A DNA stretch of 48,016 nt from Deinococcus sp. YIM 134068 (GCF_036543075.1 NZ_JAZHPF010000025.1:1-48016), one strand, 5' to 3'; counted from the first letter of the stretch, positions 1 to 14,005 are shown. Translations and numbers: made by a program. Notes: a model not told the origin generated them from the letters alone.

Positions 1-43
1 TTCCCCCCGCCCACCTCCCTACCGCCCGGCACCCCTTGTGAGT

Positions 44-49
44 TAACGT
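44..49 (+). promoter_or_regulatory. Leaderless -10 box of the kinase gene
   Basis: TAACGT followed by 7 nt and the ATG at 57. This TANNNT-N(6-8)-start spacing is the known Deinococcus leaderless signature. Confidence 0.55.
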
Positions 50-56
50 TGCCGCA

Positions 57-809
57 ATGCCGTTGGCCGGTCGGGTGGTGGGGGAGGGGGTGCGCCTCGT
101 GCGGCCCCTGGGGCGCGGTTCGCACAGCGTCGTGTACTTCGCGGTCGGTCCCGATGGAAAGCCCTGCGCGGTGAAAATCTTCGAGCGGGGCCTCTCCCCG
201 CACGCGGCGCGCGAGTTGCGGCACGGCGTGGACCTCGATCACCCCAGGCTCGCCCGCGTCCTGTGCGCCGTGCAGGTGGACGAGCGGCCCGCCCTGGTCG
301 TGTCGCTGGCGCGCGGGATCACGCTCTTCCGGCGCTACGAGCGCCGCCCCGCCCTGACGCACGACCGCCGGGCCTTCCTGCTCACGCTCGCGCACCTGCT
401 CGGGGCGCTGGACCACCTGCACTCGCGCGGGCTGGTCCACCGCGACATCAAGCCCGAGAACGTCCTCGTGGAACCCGACGGCAGCGCCACGCTGGTGGAC
501 TTCGACCTCTCCGGCCCCATCCGCGAGGTCTTCGCCACCCCCACCCGCCTGGGCACCCCCGCCTTCCAGAGTCCAGAGGCGGCGCGCGGCGAACCGCTCG
601 GCCCGGAGAGCGACCTGTACGGCGTCGGCGTGCTGCTCGGCTGGGGCCTGCACGGGTCGCTCCCCGAACCCGGCGTCTTCCTGCCCGTCGGCTCCGATCC
701 CCTCTCCCCCCTGTACGCCGACCTCACCGACCCCCAGCGTGCCCGCCGCCCCTCCGACGCCGGGGCCGTGCGGGGGGAGCTGCTGAGGCTGGCGAGCCTG
801 CCGCATTGA
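57..809 (+). CDS. Hanks-type serine/threonine protein kinase, single-domain
   Basis: A 250-residue protein consisting of little more than a eukaryotic-like kinase fold. The glycine-rich loop GRGSHSVVY (about residues 20-28), the ATP-binding lysine in CAVKIFE, the catalytic loop HRDIKPENV (about 129-137), a DFD in place of DFG, and the activation-segment end SPEAARG are all visible. It should phosphorylate Ser/Thr on unknown protein substrates in the cytoplasm. No membrane segment, PASTA or other sensor domain follows, so the input is unknown. A TANNNT box 7 nt before the ATG suggests a leaderless mRNA. It converges on the alpha-glucosidase gene with a shared hairpin between them. The family call is secure; the target is not known. 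Confidence 0.92.
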   Translation: MPLAGRVVGEGVRLVRPLGRGSHSVVYFAVGPDGKPCAVKIFERGLSPHAARELRHGVDLDHPRLARVLCAVQVDERPALVVSLARGITLFRRYERRPALTHDRRAFLLTLAHLLGALDHLHSRGLVHRDIKPENVLVEPDGSATLVDFDLSGPIREVFATPTRLGTPAFQSPEAARGEPLGPESDLYGVGVLLGWGLHGSLPEPGVFLPVGSDPLSPLYADLTDPQRARRPSDAGAVRGELLRLASLPH

Positions 810-855
810 GGGGAGGGACAGATCAAGCCGTTTGCCCGTCCTCGACGATAGACGT

Positions 856-893
856 GAGGGGCAGGCGATGTGAACTCACACAGCCTGCCCCCT
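856..893. terminator. Bidirectional hairpin between convergent genes
   Basis: GGGGCAGGC (858-866) pairs perfectly with GCCTGCCCC (883-891) around a 16-nt loop, between the convergent kinase and alpha-glucosidase genes. There is no clear T-run, so intrinsic termination is inferred from structure and position only. Confidence 0.6.
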
Positions 894-907
894 GAACCTT
901 CCGTTCC

Positions 908-2524
<1,617 letters not shown>

Positions 2525-2530
2525 ACACAG

Positions 2531-2536
2531 AGCGTA
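2531..2536 (-). promoter_or_regulatory. Leaderless -10 box of the alpha-glucosidase gene
   Basis: On the minus strand TACGCT is followed by 6 nt and the GTG start at 2524. Confidence 0.5.
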
Positions 2537-2603
2537 GCAGGAAGGGGAGGGGACTGAATCGATTCAGAAGAGTTGCGATTTAGGGAGAGCATGTGAGCGG
2601 CTG

Positions 2604-2609
2604 TAGCCT
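2604..2609 (+). promoter_or_regulatory. Leaderless -10 box of the orphan gene at 2616
   Basis: TAGCCT, then 6 nt, then the ATG at 2616. It supports the plus-strand reading frame over the antisense ORF. Confidence 0.5.
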
Positions 2610-2615
2610 GACCTC

Positions 2616-3029
2616 ATGGCCGAGCAGGAACCCGACCGTCTCGCTGGAACGGCCCGCGATCTGGGTCTTCCCTATGACGAGAATGACCAGGACTGGGGAA
2701 TTATGTACGCCGACCACACGCGCCTTCCCGAGTTCATCGCGTACTACCGGGAGCGTTCCGCCGAGTTCAACTGGGGACAACGCTATGACGTGGGAGAACT
2801 CATCCTGGCCTCCGCAAACGATGCCATCGTGGAGAGGCATCCACACGGCGATCTCCTCCCCACGATCTTCGAGTTGCTGGTAGCTGACCAGGACCACCCG
2901 GCAACTCGAATGCTCCTTGAGTATTGGTCGAGCCTCCACTCTGACCCGGAGGCCATCGGCGCGGATGAGGTCTTTCCCATCTCCCGTCTGCTGGATAGGT
3001 TGATTCAGGAGACGGGCGGGAAAGAGTAA
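2616..3029 (+). CDS. Hypothetical acidic soluble protein
   Basis: 137 residues, rich in Asp, Glu and aromatic residues, with no membrane segment or signal peptide. I do not recognise the family. It is predicted to be largely helical (for example FELLVADQDHPATRMLLEYW near residues 88-107), and its size and charge resemble the immunity-type proteins seen with contact toxins, but no toxin gene is adjacent and this is only a resemblance. Codon third positions are less GC-biased than in neighbouring genes, which may mean recent acquisition. The start is supported by a TAGCCT box 6 nt upstream. It converges on the LCP gene with only 14 bp between the stop codons. Confidence 0.7.
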   Translation: MAEQEPDRLAGTARDLGLPYDENDQDWGIMYADHTRLPEFIAYYRERSAEFNWGQRYDVGELILASANDAIVERHPHGDLLPTIFELLVADQDHPATRMLLEYWSSLHSDPEAIGADEVFPISRLLDRLIQETGGKE

Positions 3030-3043
3030 GCGGTCTCGTTCCC

Positions 3044-4177
<1,134 letters not shown>

Positions 4178-4183
4178 GGGGCG

Positions 4184-4189
4184 AGTGTA
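4184..4189 (-). promoter_or_regulatory. Leaderless -10 box of the LCP gene
   Basis: TACACT, 6 nt, then the GTG at 4177 on the minus strand. This decides the start codon. Confidence 0.55.
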
Positions 4190-4324
4190 TAGCGTCAACG
4201 GGCAGCGGGAAGCCCACCCAAAGGTTGACTCGTCCGCGTCCCCGTCCATCCCCAACAGCCCGGCGACTTGGCCTCCTCCTCGGTGGTGTTTTCCCGCCTG
4301 CTGGCAAAGTGCCGAAGGGACGCC

Positions 4325-6619
<2,295 letters not shown>

Positions 6620-6626
6620 CGGGTGC

Positions 6627-6632
6627 AGGATA
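6627..6632 (-). promoter_or_regulatory. Leaderless -10 box of recQ
   Basis: TATCCT, 7 nt, then the ATG at 6619. No copy of the 17-bp radiation/desiccation response palindrome is visible nearby. Confidence 0.55.
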
Positions 6633-6751
6633 GCGCGGCGCGGTTATGCTGGCGGCGTAATCGGGGAAGCGGTCAGCCGTCAGCAGTGAGGGAGACAGGG
6701 ACTTAAGCGTTTCCAGACCCGTTCAGCCCAACGAGGAACAGGGTCTTTTCG

Positions 6752-6789
6752 CTTCTCCCCCCTTGCGGGGGAGGCCGGGTGGGGGGAGG
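6752..6789. repeat. GC-rich palindromic repeat
   Basis: CTCCCCC-CTTG-CGGGGGAG stem followed by GGCCGGGTGGGGGG, in the gap between the recQ promoter and the 3' end of the lipoprotein gene. The same pattern recurs at 11435, 24825, 34103 and 44745. Confidence 0.7.
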
Positions 6790-6839
6790 CTAGCGCCAGC
6801 TTGCCCGATCTGCAACAAATTCCCTCAACCCCCCTTCAC

Positions 6840-7532
6840 TCACCGCCCCGGCAACTGACTCACCAGCTCGTCCGAGGTAAGCCAGGTCGTCTCCACGTCG
6901 GTGGTGGCGCTCATGCTGCCGCTGGCGCTGACACCGCTGAGACCGTAGCTCGCGTTCACGACGACGCCGACGACGTTCCAGCCCGCCTTCGCGGAAACGT
7001 CCACGGCGACGGGAGCGGACGACGCCCCGATGAGGGAGCCGCAGTTCAGACTTCCCGTGAGGCGGGTGGCGCGGTCGGCGTAGAGCCACGCGCGGGCGCG
7101 GAGGGTGGCGCGGGGCGGAACGTAGGTCACGTTCAGGTCGGCGGCGAGGATGGAGCGCGTGCCCGCCGTGTCCTGCGCGCTCAGGGTGGCGAAGCCGTAG
7201 CCGCGCGCCGCCGCGTCGCTGCTCGTGACGGTGCCCGTGCAGCCGACCTCCGAGAGCGCGTCAGGAGCCGTCCGGGTCAGGCCCGCGAGCGCCGAGGCGT
7301 CCGGCAGCGTCAGGGTGAAGGTGCCGTCCGCTACCACATCCGCGCGGGCGAGCGTCTGCCCGGAGGAACCGGGGAGGCTCACCGTGCCCGTGCCCGACCA
7401 CGTTTGCACCGTGCCCCGGACGGTCGTGGCGGGCGGCTGGTCCTCCGGCGCGGCAGGCAGGCTGGCCGAGCCACAGGCGGTGAGGGCGAGGGCGGCGCTG
7501 GTCAGCAGCGCGAGACGCGGCAGGGTGTTCAT
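6840..7532 (-). CDS. Putative lipoprotein of unknown function
   Basis: 230 residues starting MNTLPRLALLTSAALALTACGSAS: a signal peptide with lipobox LTAC, so the mature protein should be lipid-anchored at Cys-20. The rest is Ser/Thr/Gly/Ala-rich beta-type sequence. A segment near residues 32-60 (TTVRGTVQTWSGTGTVSL) resembles the carboxypeptidase-like beta sandwich found in many secreted proteins, but I do not recognise a family. I placed the start at 7532 rather than at 7598 because the signal peptide begins there; a TACGCT box lies 9 nt before it. It is flanked upstream by a 185-bp gap and downstream by repeats. Confidence 0.75.
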   Translation of the reverse strand: MNTLPRLALLTSAALALTACGSASLPAAPEDQPPATTVRGTVQTWSGTGTVSLPGSSGQTLARADVVADGTFTLTLPDASALAGLTRTAPDALSEVGCTGTVTSSDAAARGYGFATLSAQDTAGTRSILAADLNVTYVPPRATLRARAWLYADRATRLTGSLNCGSLIGASSAPVAVDVSAKAGWNVVGVVVNASYGLSGVSASGSMSATTDVETTWLTSDELVSQLPGR

Positions 7533-7541
7533 CTGCCGCTC

Positions 7542-7547
7542 AGCGTA
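7542..7547 (-). promoter_or_regulatory. Possible -10 box of the lipoprotein gene
   Basis: TACGCT with 9 nt to the ATG at 7532; the spacing is slightly longer than the usual 6-8. Confidence 0.4.
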
Positions 7548-7684
7548 GGGGTGCCGGGGGTGAGATGTCCGCGAAGAGGCGTACACGGCCACCCCCACCG
7601 CTCACCCTCCGGGGGACTTGACGGGAATCGTTCGTCGCTTCGCCGCAACCTCCGCCGGGAGGCCGCGCCGCCCAACTCGTGCCT

Positions 7685-7717
7685 GCTGGCGGCTGGAAGC
7701 TGGCCGCTGGCCGCTCC
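7685..7717. repeat. Heptad array abutting a stop codon (CCAGCNN type)
   Basis: Plus-strand units are GCTGGCG, GCTGGAA, GCTGGCC, GCTGGCC, then GCTCC. It begins directly after the TAA of the minus-strand oxidoreductase gene at 7718. Confidence 0.85.
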
Positions 7718-8725
7718 TTAACCGCCGATCTCCACCACCGTCCGCCCACGCACCCGGCCCGCCAGAATCTCCTCCGCAAGGGCGGGCACATCACTCAGGG
7801 GACGAATCTGGGTCACGCTTGCCAGCCGCTCTGCGGGCAGGTCACGGGCGAGGCGGGTCCACGCGACTCGGCGGCGCTCCTGCGGGCAGTTTACGGAGTC
7901 GATGCCCAGCAGGCTCACGCCACGCAGGATGAAGGGGAAGACGGTGGTGGGCAGGGCGCTGCCCCCCGCCAGCCCGCAGGCGGCGACGGCCCCGTGGGCG
8001 CGGGTGCTGCCAATCGCTCCGGCCAGCGTGTCCCCCCCCACGCTGTCCACCACGCCCGCCCAGCGCTCCTTCTCCAGCGGACGCTTCAGCGCGGGCACCT
8101 CCTCACGCCCGATCACGTTTGCGGCCCCGAGGGAGCGCAGGTAGCCTTCCTCCTCCCGCCGCCCGGTGCTCGCCGTGACCGCATGGCCCGCCGCCGCGAG
8201 GAGGGCCACCGCCGTGCTGCCCACACCGCCCGCCGCGCCCGTCACCAGCACCTCGCCGCCGCCCGGTGCGACGCCGTGCTCCTCCAGCGCGAGGACCGCC
8301 AGCATTGCCGTGAAGCCCGCCGTGCCCACGCTCATCGCCCACTCGGGGGTGGTGCCGTCGGGGAGAGGGACCAGCCACTCCGACCGGACCCGCGCGTACT
8401 CGGCATAGCCGCCGTCCTGCCGCTCGCCGATGCCCCAGCCCGTCAGCACCACCGGGGCACCGGGCTGATGTGTGCCCGTCTCGTCCATGACCACCGTCCC
8501 CGCGAGGTCGATTCCCGGCGTCATGGGATAGGACTTCAATACGCCGGGTTTGCCCGTCACGGCGAGGCCGTCCTTGTAATTGAGGCTGGAATGGGTGACG
8601 CGCACCACGGTGTCCCCGGCGGGCAGGTCGGCGGGCGTGAGGGTCTGCATCTCGGCGCGGAAGCCCGCGTCGTCCCTCACGGCGCGCAGGGCACGGAACT
8701 GGTCGGGCAGGGTGGATGGCGTCAT
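7718..8725 (-). CDS. acuI: Acryloyl-CoA reductase-type zinc-independent quinone oxidoreductase (YhdH/AcuI family)
   Basis: 335 residues of the medium-chain dehydrogenase/reductase superfamily. The substrate domain shows SSLNYKDGLAVTGKPGV and PGIDLAGTV, characteristic of YhdH/AcuI. The Rossmann motif VTGAAGGVGS (about residues 155-164) binds NADPH, and the C-terminal part has the family words GIDSVNCP and RGRTVVEI. The family reduces acryloyl-CoA to propionyl-CoA, detoxifying acrylate. The ATG at 8725 has a strong GAGGAGG ribosome site 8 nt upstream. A longer frame reaching 8899 has no support. A heptad array follows the stop immediately. Confidence 0.9.
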   Translation of the reverse strand: MTPSTLPDQFRALRAVRDDAGFRAEMQTLTPADLPAGDTVVRVTHSSLNYKDGLAVTGKPGVLKSYPMTPGIDLAGTVVMDETGTHQPGAPVVLTGWGIGERQDGGYAEYARVRSEWLVPLPDGTTPEWAMSVGTAGFTAMLAVLALEEHGVAPGGGEVLVTGAAGGVGSTAVALLAAAGHAVTASTGRREEEGYLRSLGAANVIGREEVPALKRPLEKERWAGVVDSVGGDTLAGAIGSTRAHGAVAACGLAGGSALPTTVFPFILRGVSLLGIDSVNCPQERRRVAWTRLARDLPAERLASVTQIRPLSDVPALAEEILAGRVRGRTVVEIGG

Positions 8726-8870
8726 GGGTGGGACCTCCTCGGGGAGAGCGGTGGAATTGAACGTGCCGCCCAAGCCTAGCGTGGGAGGGTCCGGCACGGC
8801 GGGATGTGGGAAACTGGGGCGACTCCGCACCCCAGCGCAAGCCGCCCAGCCGCCCCGACCGGAGGACCCG

Positions 8871-9341
8871 ATGAGCGCCCCGTCATCTCCCGCCCCCACC
8901 GACGACCTCTCCCCGCTGGAGCAGAACCTCGCCGCCCTCTCGCCCGGACGCCGCGACTTCTTCCGGCTGGTGATCGGCGTGACCCGCGCCCTGTTCGTGC
9001 TGCTCTGGCCGCTGCTGTGGGCCGGGTGGTGGGTGTGGCGCGCCCTGGGAAGGTCGGTGGCACCTGCGCCGAGCCGGGCATGGCTGGAGAGGCCGGGGCA
9101 CCCGCTCTACGTCCTCGGGGCGGGGCTGGCGCTTGCCCTCGGCCTCGTCTGCACCATCGGCATGTGCTTCTGGCCCTTCATCGCCGCGCTGTGGGTCCTC
9201 CACACCCTGCCGGGGGCGGCGGCGCAGGGCGGGGGCGCTGAGTCGCGGGTGTGGCTGTGGGCGCTGGGCGCGGCGCTGCTGGAGGCGGCCATGCTCGCCG
9301 TGTATGGGCGTCACATCCGCGCGGGGCTGTCGGGTCGGTAA
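8871..9341 (+). CDS. Small integral membrane protein, unknown function
   Basis: 156 residues with about three hydrophobic segments (ALFVLLWPLLWAGWWVW near 39-55, ALALGLVCTIGMCFWPFIAALW near 85-106, and ALGAALLEAAMLAVYG near 130-145). The N-terminus is cytosolic-looking and Pro/Ser-rich. I do not recognise the family. The ATG at 8871 has GGAGGA 6 nt upstream; an in-frame upstream extension to 8580 overlaps the divergent acuI gene and is discarded. It diverges from acuI with 145 bp between the starts. Confidence 0.72.
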   Translation: MSAPSSPAPTDDLSPLEQNLAALSPGRRDFFRLVIGVTRALFVLLWPLLWAGWWVWRALGRSVAPAPSRAWLERPGHPLYVLGAGLALALGLVCTIGMCFWPFIAALWVLHTLPGAAAQGGGAESRVWLWALGAALLEAAMLAVYGRHIRAGLSGR

Positions 9342-9413
9342 GACGACGTTCGTTCGGGCCAGGAGCGGACTCCAAGCTCAAGCGTCGGAGGAGACTTCCT
9401 GCGAACGTTGCAA

Positions 9414-9466
9414 AAGGCAGAAGGCCAACAAGGAGAGTCCCCTGCCTTCTGCCTTCGACCTTCCCA
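9414..9466. repeat. Facing heptad arms (AAGGCAG / CTGCCTT)
   Basis: AAGGCAG AAGGCCA on the left and CTGCCTT CTGCCTT CGACCTT on the right form a perfect 12-bp stem, in the 194-bp gap between convergent genes. It could act as a bidirectional terminator. Confidence 0.75.
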
Positions 9467-9500
9467 GCCATCCACCTGCACAGGAGGTCTACTCTCATTC

Positions 9501-9535
9501 GGCTGACGGCTGAGAGCTAAGAGCTGACCGCTCCC
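9501..9535. repeat. Heptad array abutting a stop codon (GGCTGAC type)
   Basis: Units GGCTGAC, GGCTGAG, AGCTAAG, AGCTGAC, CGCTCCC. The next base begins the stop codon (TAG on the minus strand) of the gene at 9536. Confidence 0.85.
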
Positions 9536-9982
9536 CTACAGCACATCCTCGAACTCCGTCACCGCATACGCCAGCGCGTCCGTCGTCGTCGCCTGGTGGC
9601 CCGCCCACGCGAGCCAGAGGGTGTGCAGGGCGTGGCTCACATTCAGGAGGGCCGTCTGAACGCTCGGCGTCGGCTCGTCCTCGGCGGCGGCCAGCGTGAC
9701 GGTGAGGTGGAGCTTGGCATTCAGATACCGCGACTGCTCGCCGCGCAGGCCGTCGTAGACGTACACCACCTCGTCCCAGCCGGGGTGGAAGCTCTGCCAG
9801 ATCAGCCGCGTCACCGCCTCGTGGCTGCCGATGCAGAGGTATTCGGCGGGCACCCCCTCGGGCGTTCGCAGCCCCCGCTCCTGACACAGCCGCGTCGCGA
9901 GGCCGCTGACATCACGGTCTACAGCTTCCTGAAAGCGGGCCTGGATGACGCTGCGGGCGGAGTCGCGCGAGTCTTTGGACAT
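9536..9982 (-). CDS. Hypothetical protein, 148 aa
   Basis: A soluble 148-residue protein with no signal peptide or membrane segment and no family that I recognise. The N-terminal third is helical and charged (SKDSRDSARSVIQARFQEAV), the middle has aromatic clusters (LIWQSFHPGWDEVVYVYDG near 61-79), and the C-terminus is helical and ends EFEDVL. The ATG at 9982 has a TATACT box 9 nt upstream but no clear Shine-Dalgarno. A heptad array follows the TAG directly. Function unknown. Confidence 0.68.
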   Translation of the reverse strand: MSKDSRDSARSVIQARFQEAVDRDVSGLATRLCQERGLRTPEGVPAEYLCIGSHEAVTRLIWQSFHPGWDEVVYVYDGLRGEQSRYLNAKLHLTVTLAAAEDEPTPSVQTALLNVSHALHTLWLAWAGHQATTTDALAYAVTEFEDVL

Positions 9983-9991
9983 AGTGAATGG

Positions 9992-9997
9992 AGTATA
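9992..9997 (-). promoter_or_regulatory. -10 box of the 148-aa gene
   Basis: A consensus-like TATACT in an unusually AT-rich stretch, 9 nt before the ATG at 9982. Confidence 0.5.
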
Positions 9998-10143
9998 TTC
10001 TGTTTCAGGCGAAATGTAAGGGCGTGAATTTAGCCCGGTCCCGTGCCCCTCGCCCCCTGTGCACTCTGGTCTGCGGGAATGTGAAGGTCAGGTCGGCCTT
10101 CTCCTGCTCCTGCCCGAGACAGGGAAGAAAAAGTTCAGTCCTG

Positions 10144-10185
10144 CTGGCTACTGGTCGCTGACGGCTGAAAGCTGAAGGCTCTCCA
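10144..10185. repeat. Heptad array in a divergent intergenic region
   Basis: Units CTGGCTA, CTGGTCG, CTGACGG, CTGAAAG, CTGAAGG, CTCTCCA. It mixes the GCTGG and GCTGA types in one array and is not next to a stop codon. Confidence 0.8.
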
Positions 10186-10221
10186 CTACCCACGCCCCAC
10201 ATCCGCCCCCTCGCCGCGCGC

Positions 10222-10227
10222 TACCCT
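10222..10227 (+). promoter_or_regulatory. Leaderless -10 box of the acyl-CoA dehydrogenase homologue
   Basis: TACCCT, 6 nt, then the GTG at 10234. Confidence 0.5.
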
Positions 10228-10233
10228 GCCCGC

Positions 10234-11376
10234 GTGACGCCCGTCCTCTCTCCCACCGTGCAGGACGTGACCGAGCGGGCCGTGCAGGCCATCCGCGACC
10301 ATGCCGATGCCTGCGAGGCGGCGCAGGACGTGACGCCGGGGGCAGCGGCGGCCCTGCGCGCGAGCGGCTACACGCGGCTCACGCTGCCCACGGAACACGG
10401 CGGGCTGGGGGCCACGCTTGCCGAGTACGCCACGGCGCAACTCCGGCTGGGCGAGGCGAACGCGGCGCTCGCGCTCGTGCTGGCGATGCACACGCACGTC
10501 GTCGGGTCGACCTTCCAGGGGGGGACGCTGCCGGAGCCGATGCTCGCGGCCCTCGCGCGGGCGAGCGTGGAGGGGCGGCTGGTAAACGCGCTGGCGAGCG
10601 AACCCGAACTTGGCAGCCCCTCTCGCGGCGGGCTGCCCCGCACGACGGCCACGCCGGACGGGTCGGGCGGGTGGCTCGTCACGGGCCGCAAGACGTGGGC
10701 GACGGGGGCACGCGCGCTCGGCCTCGCCGTGGTGAGCGCCGCCACGCCGGAGGGAACGGTGGCCCGCCTCCTCGTGCCGATGGACGCGCCGGGGGTGGGA
10801 ATCGAGCAGACCTGGGACGGCTCGCTCGCGCTGCGGGGCACGGGAAGCCAGGACGTGACCTTCACGGCGGTCCGCGTGCCCGGCGACCACCTCTCCCTGC
10901 CCGGACCGCCCCACCCCTCGGGAAGCGCGTGGTTCTGGACGGCGATTGCGGCGACGTATCTGGGCGTCGGCTTCGCGGCCCTCCACGCCCTGACGGCCTA
11001 CGCGCGGGAACGCGTGCCCACGGCCCTGGGTGCCCCCATCGCCACGCTGCCACGCGTGCAGGAGAACGTGGGCCGCATCGCCACCGACCTCGCCGCCGCC
11101 CGCGCCCTGCTGCTGGAGGCGACCCGCACGTGGGACACCTCGCCGGACGAGGGGGCCGTGCCGGGCCTCGCCGCCGCAAAGGCCTATGCCACGAATGCCG
11201 CCGTGAGCGCGACCGACCTCGCCGTGAGGGTGGCGGGGGGCGCGGCTCTCACCCCCGCGCTGCCGCTGGAGCGCCTGCTGCGTGACGCCCGCGCGGGCCT
11301 GACGCATCCCCCGGCGGACGAGGTGAGCTACGGCAGCGTCGGGGCGCGGTGGCTGGGGGTGGAGGCGCGGCGGTAA
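10234..11376 (+). CDS. Acyl-CoA dehydrogenase family flavoprotein, atypical
   Basis: 380 residues with the three-part acyl-CoA dehydrogenase fold: an N-terminal helical domain ([16 protein letters not shown]), a central beta domain ([25 protein letters not shown]) and a C-terminal helical bundle. The C-terminus reads [22 protein letters not shown]. The usual YEGT catalytic-glutamate motif seen in the second acyl-CoA dehydrogenase at 35785 is absent. That pattern is closer to the DszC/monooxygenase-like branch of the superfamily, so oxidation of a CoA thioester should not be assumed. The start is a GTG with a TACCCT box 6 nt upstream. Confidence 0.85.
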   Translation: MTPVLSPTVQDVTERAVQAIRDHADACEAAQDVTPGAAAALRASGYTRLTLPTEHGGLGATLAEYATAQLRLGEANAALALVLAMHTHVVGSTFQGGTLPEPMLAALARASVEGRLVNALASEPELGSPSRGGLPRTTATPDGSGGWLVTGRKTWATGARALGLAVVSAATPEGTVARLLVPMDAPGVGIEQTWDGSLALRGTGSQDVTFTAVRVPGDHLSLPGPPHPSGSAWFWTAIAATYLGVGFAALHALTAYARERVPTALGAPIATLPRVQENVGRIATDLAAARALLLEATRTWDTSPDEGAVPGLAAAKAYATNAAVSATDLAVRVAGGAALTPALPLERLLRDARAGLTHPPADEVSYGSVGARWLGVEARR

Positions 11377-11418
11377 GCGCCTGTCGGGGACGGGTTTTCA
11401 TATACGTCGAGACGTGCT

Positions 11419-11437
11419 GGGACGCCTGTGGCGTCCA
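11419..11437. terminator. Hairpin downstream of the acyl-CoA dehydrogenase homologue
   Basis: GGACGCC, a TGT loop, then GGCGTCC form a perfect 7-bp hairpin 43 nt after the stop. There is no T-run. Confidence 0.4.
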
Positions 11438-11473
11438 CCCCCCACCCGGCCTCCCCCGCAAGGAGGGAGGAGC
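11435..11473. repeat. GC-rich palindromic repeat (inverse orientation)
   Basis: CCCCCCACCCGGCCTCCCCC followed by GCAAGGAGGGAGGAGC, the reverse complement of the pattern at 6752. Confidence 0.65.
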
Positions 11474-11547
11474 TACACCCAATTCTTGAGACACGCTCCG
11501 AGGGCTGACCTCATAGGTGCGATACCGAACCGCGCCCCCAGTCCCTC

Positions 11548-11553
11548 TATCCT
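11548..11553 (+). promoter_or_regulatory. Leaderless -10 box of the PLD-like gene
   Basis: TATCCT, 8 nt, then the ATG at 11562. Confidence 0.5.
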
Positions 11554-11561
11554 GATCCCCG

Positions 11562-13787
11562 ATGCGCCTCCTGCCCCGCCACTCCCCGTCCTCGCAGGCC
11601 GCGCGGCTGGCGCTTTCGGCGTTGGCGGGGTTGCTGCTCGCCGGGGTGCTGGCGCGCGGGGCGGTCAGCGTGGTGCTGGCGGTGGTCCCGCCGGGCCAGC
11701 CCTACGTGCGGGCGGTCGTGGGGACCCTCGCCGCGCTGGCGAGCGTGGTGCTGAGCTTCGGGGCGGCGGGGGCGCTGTCGGCGCGGGCGCTGCCGCTGGC
11801 GCGGCTGGGGCTGACGCGCGCTCAGGCGCGGGCGCGGGCGGGCCTCGCGGCGGGGGCGACGGCGGGACTGCTCGTCGTGCCCGTGGGCGGGCTGATGGGG
11901 CTGGCGGGTGTGTACCGGGGCGGCCTGCTGGGGGACACGCTGGGCGGGGCACAACTCGCCCTCCTCGTCACGCTGGCCTGCACGGTGTACGGCCTGATCT
12001 CCGGGGCGGTCCTCGGCCTGCTCACCCTGCGGGCGGGGCTGGCGTGGCGGCCCGCTCTCGGTGGCGCGGTCGGCTTCGGGGCGGTGGGGGCTATCGGCGG
12101 AACGCTTCTCGGCTGGGTGGGCGTGCCCGACGTGCTCGCGGGCGGGGGGTGGACGCTCCTCGCCCTCCTCGCGGCCTTCGTGGTGGCGCTTCAGGTCGTG
12201 GGGGACAGCGCGGTTGCGGCGGGGATAGACGCGGCGGCGAACAGCGCCCGGCACGATACGGCGGACGACCGGCAGCTCAAGCTCACGCTCGCCGCGCTCG
12301 GCCTCTCGCTGCTGGGGGTGTGGGGCCTCGCGGAACGGGCCGTGAGCTTCGCACAGACGCGACCGGGCCGCGCCGAACCGCTCGCCGTGCCCGCCGTCTC
12401 CGGCCTGCGCTGCCCGGCCCCGACCGATCCCCTCGAACTCGCCGTGTGGCGCGTCACCACGGGCGGTGGGCGGCCCGACCTCTCGTGCGGGACCGCCTTC
12501 CTCGGCTTCCTCCACACGCCGAACCCCGACCCGGCATACAGCACGCAGCCCCCGACCCCGCATGGCGGCTTCGACGGCCTCGCCACACAGATCGCGGGCG
12601 CGAGGCGCGAGGTGCTGTTCGCGGTCATGGAGTGGGCGGACGACCCCCGGCGCGGGCCGGGCGCGGTCATTGCGGGCGGGGTGGCCGAGCTGTACCGCCG
12701 GGTGGAGGCTGCCCCTTCCGCCTATCCCGACGGCGTGACCGTGCGGGTGGCGCTGGGAAACTTCCCGGTCACGGCCAATCTGGAGTGGGGGTCGCAGGTG
12801 TACGCGGCGACGCGCGACCTCCTCGCGGCGGGCGTGCCCCTGCGCGACGAGAACCTCGGTTGGCGCGTCGAGGTCGCCAACTACGCGGGCACCTTCCCGC
12901 ACAGCCACGCCAAGCTCCTCGTGACGGACGGCGTGTGGCTCACCGTGATGGGCTTCAACGTCGGGCCGCTCCACCTGCCCTCGGCCACCACGGGGGGGCA
13001 CGGTGGCGACGTGCGCGACCTCGGCGTGAGGGTGCGCGGGCCGGTGGCGCGCGACGGCCTGACCGTCTTCGACGACCTGTGGACCCGCAGCACGACGCTG
13101 GAATGTGGTCCGGACGTGACGCCGCGCACCGTCCGCGCCTCGTGCCGCAGCGGGGAGGCGGGCGTGGCCGGGCATCCGCAGGGGACCGACCGCCTCCGCC
13201 CCACGCCTGCCGGGGACGAACGCGCCTTCAGCCTCTACCGCCGCGAGGGCTTCCAGATGGCCGACGAGGCGCTGGTGGCCCTGCTGGACGCCTCCCGCAC
13301 GAGCGTGGACCTGATGCACGTCAGCTTCTCCATGAACGTGCGCTGCAACCTCGCGCTGCTCAACCCGCGCCTCTGCACTTACGACGACGCCCCGCCATGG
13401 ATGCGTGCCCTCGTCCGGGCCGCCGAACGGGGCGTCACCATCCGCGCCCTCCTGTACGAACACAGCTTCCTGGGGCTGGAGAACCGCATCGGTCTCGCCG
13501 CCTTGCGCCGCGAGCTGCGGAGGCGCGGGCTGGAGGGGCGGCTGGAGGCCCGCTGGTATGGAGGTGGTCTCCACGCCAAGACGATGCTCGTGGACGGACG
13601 GATGCTCACGGTGGGGAGCCAGAACCTCCACTACTCCTCGTGGACGCCGCGCGGCCTGAACGAGTACACCCTCGCCACGACCGCGCCCGCCGCCGCTGCC
13701 GGATACGCGCGGGAGTTCGCCTTTCTGTGGGGTGGGTCGGAGGAAGCGGAGTTGCCGGGGTGGCTGGGAGGGGACGGGGAGGAGTGA
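11562..13787 (+). CDS. Membrane-anchored phospholipase D-like (HKD) protein
   Basis: 741 residues. The first 270 or so form about seven hydrophobic segments rich in Gly/Ala/Val, a membrane domain not normally fused to this enzyme family. The C-terminal 430 residues carry two HKD motifs, [11 protein letters not shown] (about 446-456) and [10 protein letters not shown] followed by TVGSQN (about 670-690), as in phospholipase D and cardiolipin synthases. The likely activity is phosphodiester transfer or hydrolysis on phospholipids at the membrane. Cys residues flanking the first region (LRCPAPT, LSCGTA, LECGPD) may form disulfides if the domain is exported. The substrate cannot be read from the sequence. 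Confidence 0.85.
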   Translation: MRLLPRHSPSSQAARLALSALAGLLLAGVLARGAVSVVLAVVPPGQPYVRAVVGTLAALASVVLSFGAAGALSARALPLARLGLTRAQARARAGLAAGATAGLLVVPVGGLMGLAGVYRGGLLGDTLGGAQLALLVTLACTVYGLISGAVLGLLTLRAGLAWRPALGGAVGFGAVGAIGGTLLGWVGVPDVLAGGGWTLLALLAAFVVALQVVGDSAVAAGIDAAANSARHDTADDRQLKLTLAALGLSLLGVWGLAERAVSFAQTRPGRAEPLAVPAVSGLRCPAPTDPLELAVWRVTTGGGRPDLSCGTAFLGFLHTPNPDPAYSTQPPTPHGGFDGLATQIAGARREVLFAVMEWADDPRRGPGAVIAGGVAELYRRVEAAPSAYPDGVTVRVALGNFPVTANLEWGSQVYAATRDLLAAGVPLRDENLGWRVEVANYAGTFPHSHAKLLVTDGVWLTVMGFNVGPLHLPSATTGGHGGDVRDLGVRVRGPVARDGLTVFDDLWTRSTTLECGPDVTPRTVRASCRSGEAGVAGHPQGTDRLRPTPAGDERAFSLYRREGFQMADEALVALLDASRTSVDLMHVSFSMNVRCNLALLNPRLCTYDDAPPWMRALVRAAERGVTIRALLYEHSFLGLENRIGLAALRRELRRRGLEGRLEARWYGGGLHAKTMLVDGRMLTVGSQNLHYSSWTPRGLNEYTLATTAPAAAAGYAREFAFLWGGSEEAELPGWLGGDGEE

Positions 13788-13910
13788 GGGGCAGCCTGAC
13801 CCGTGCGGCGTTCGTGCGGCGTTGGTCGCCTCCCGTGACCGGAAGGGCTGGTCTCGTCAGGAAAGAGGCGCGTCCCGGTGACTCTTCGGGGGGTTCTCCT
13901 CCCCGCCCGC

Positions 13911-13916
13911 TACACT
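13911..13916 (+). promoter_or_regulatory. -10 box upstream of the NAD(P)-binding protein gene
   Basis: TACACT followed 6 nt later by GTG (13923) and 8 nt later by an in-frame GTG (13925). Transcription probably starts here, about 80 nt before the ribosome-site-backed ATG. Confidence 0.45.
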
Positions 13917-14005
13917 CGCCGCGTGTGCCGCGCCGGACATCCCCCGTCACTCCACGCTCAACCCGGAAGCGCGCGGACTCCACCCTTTTCCCAGGAGGCC
14001 CACCC

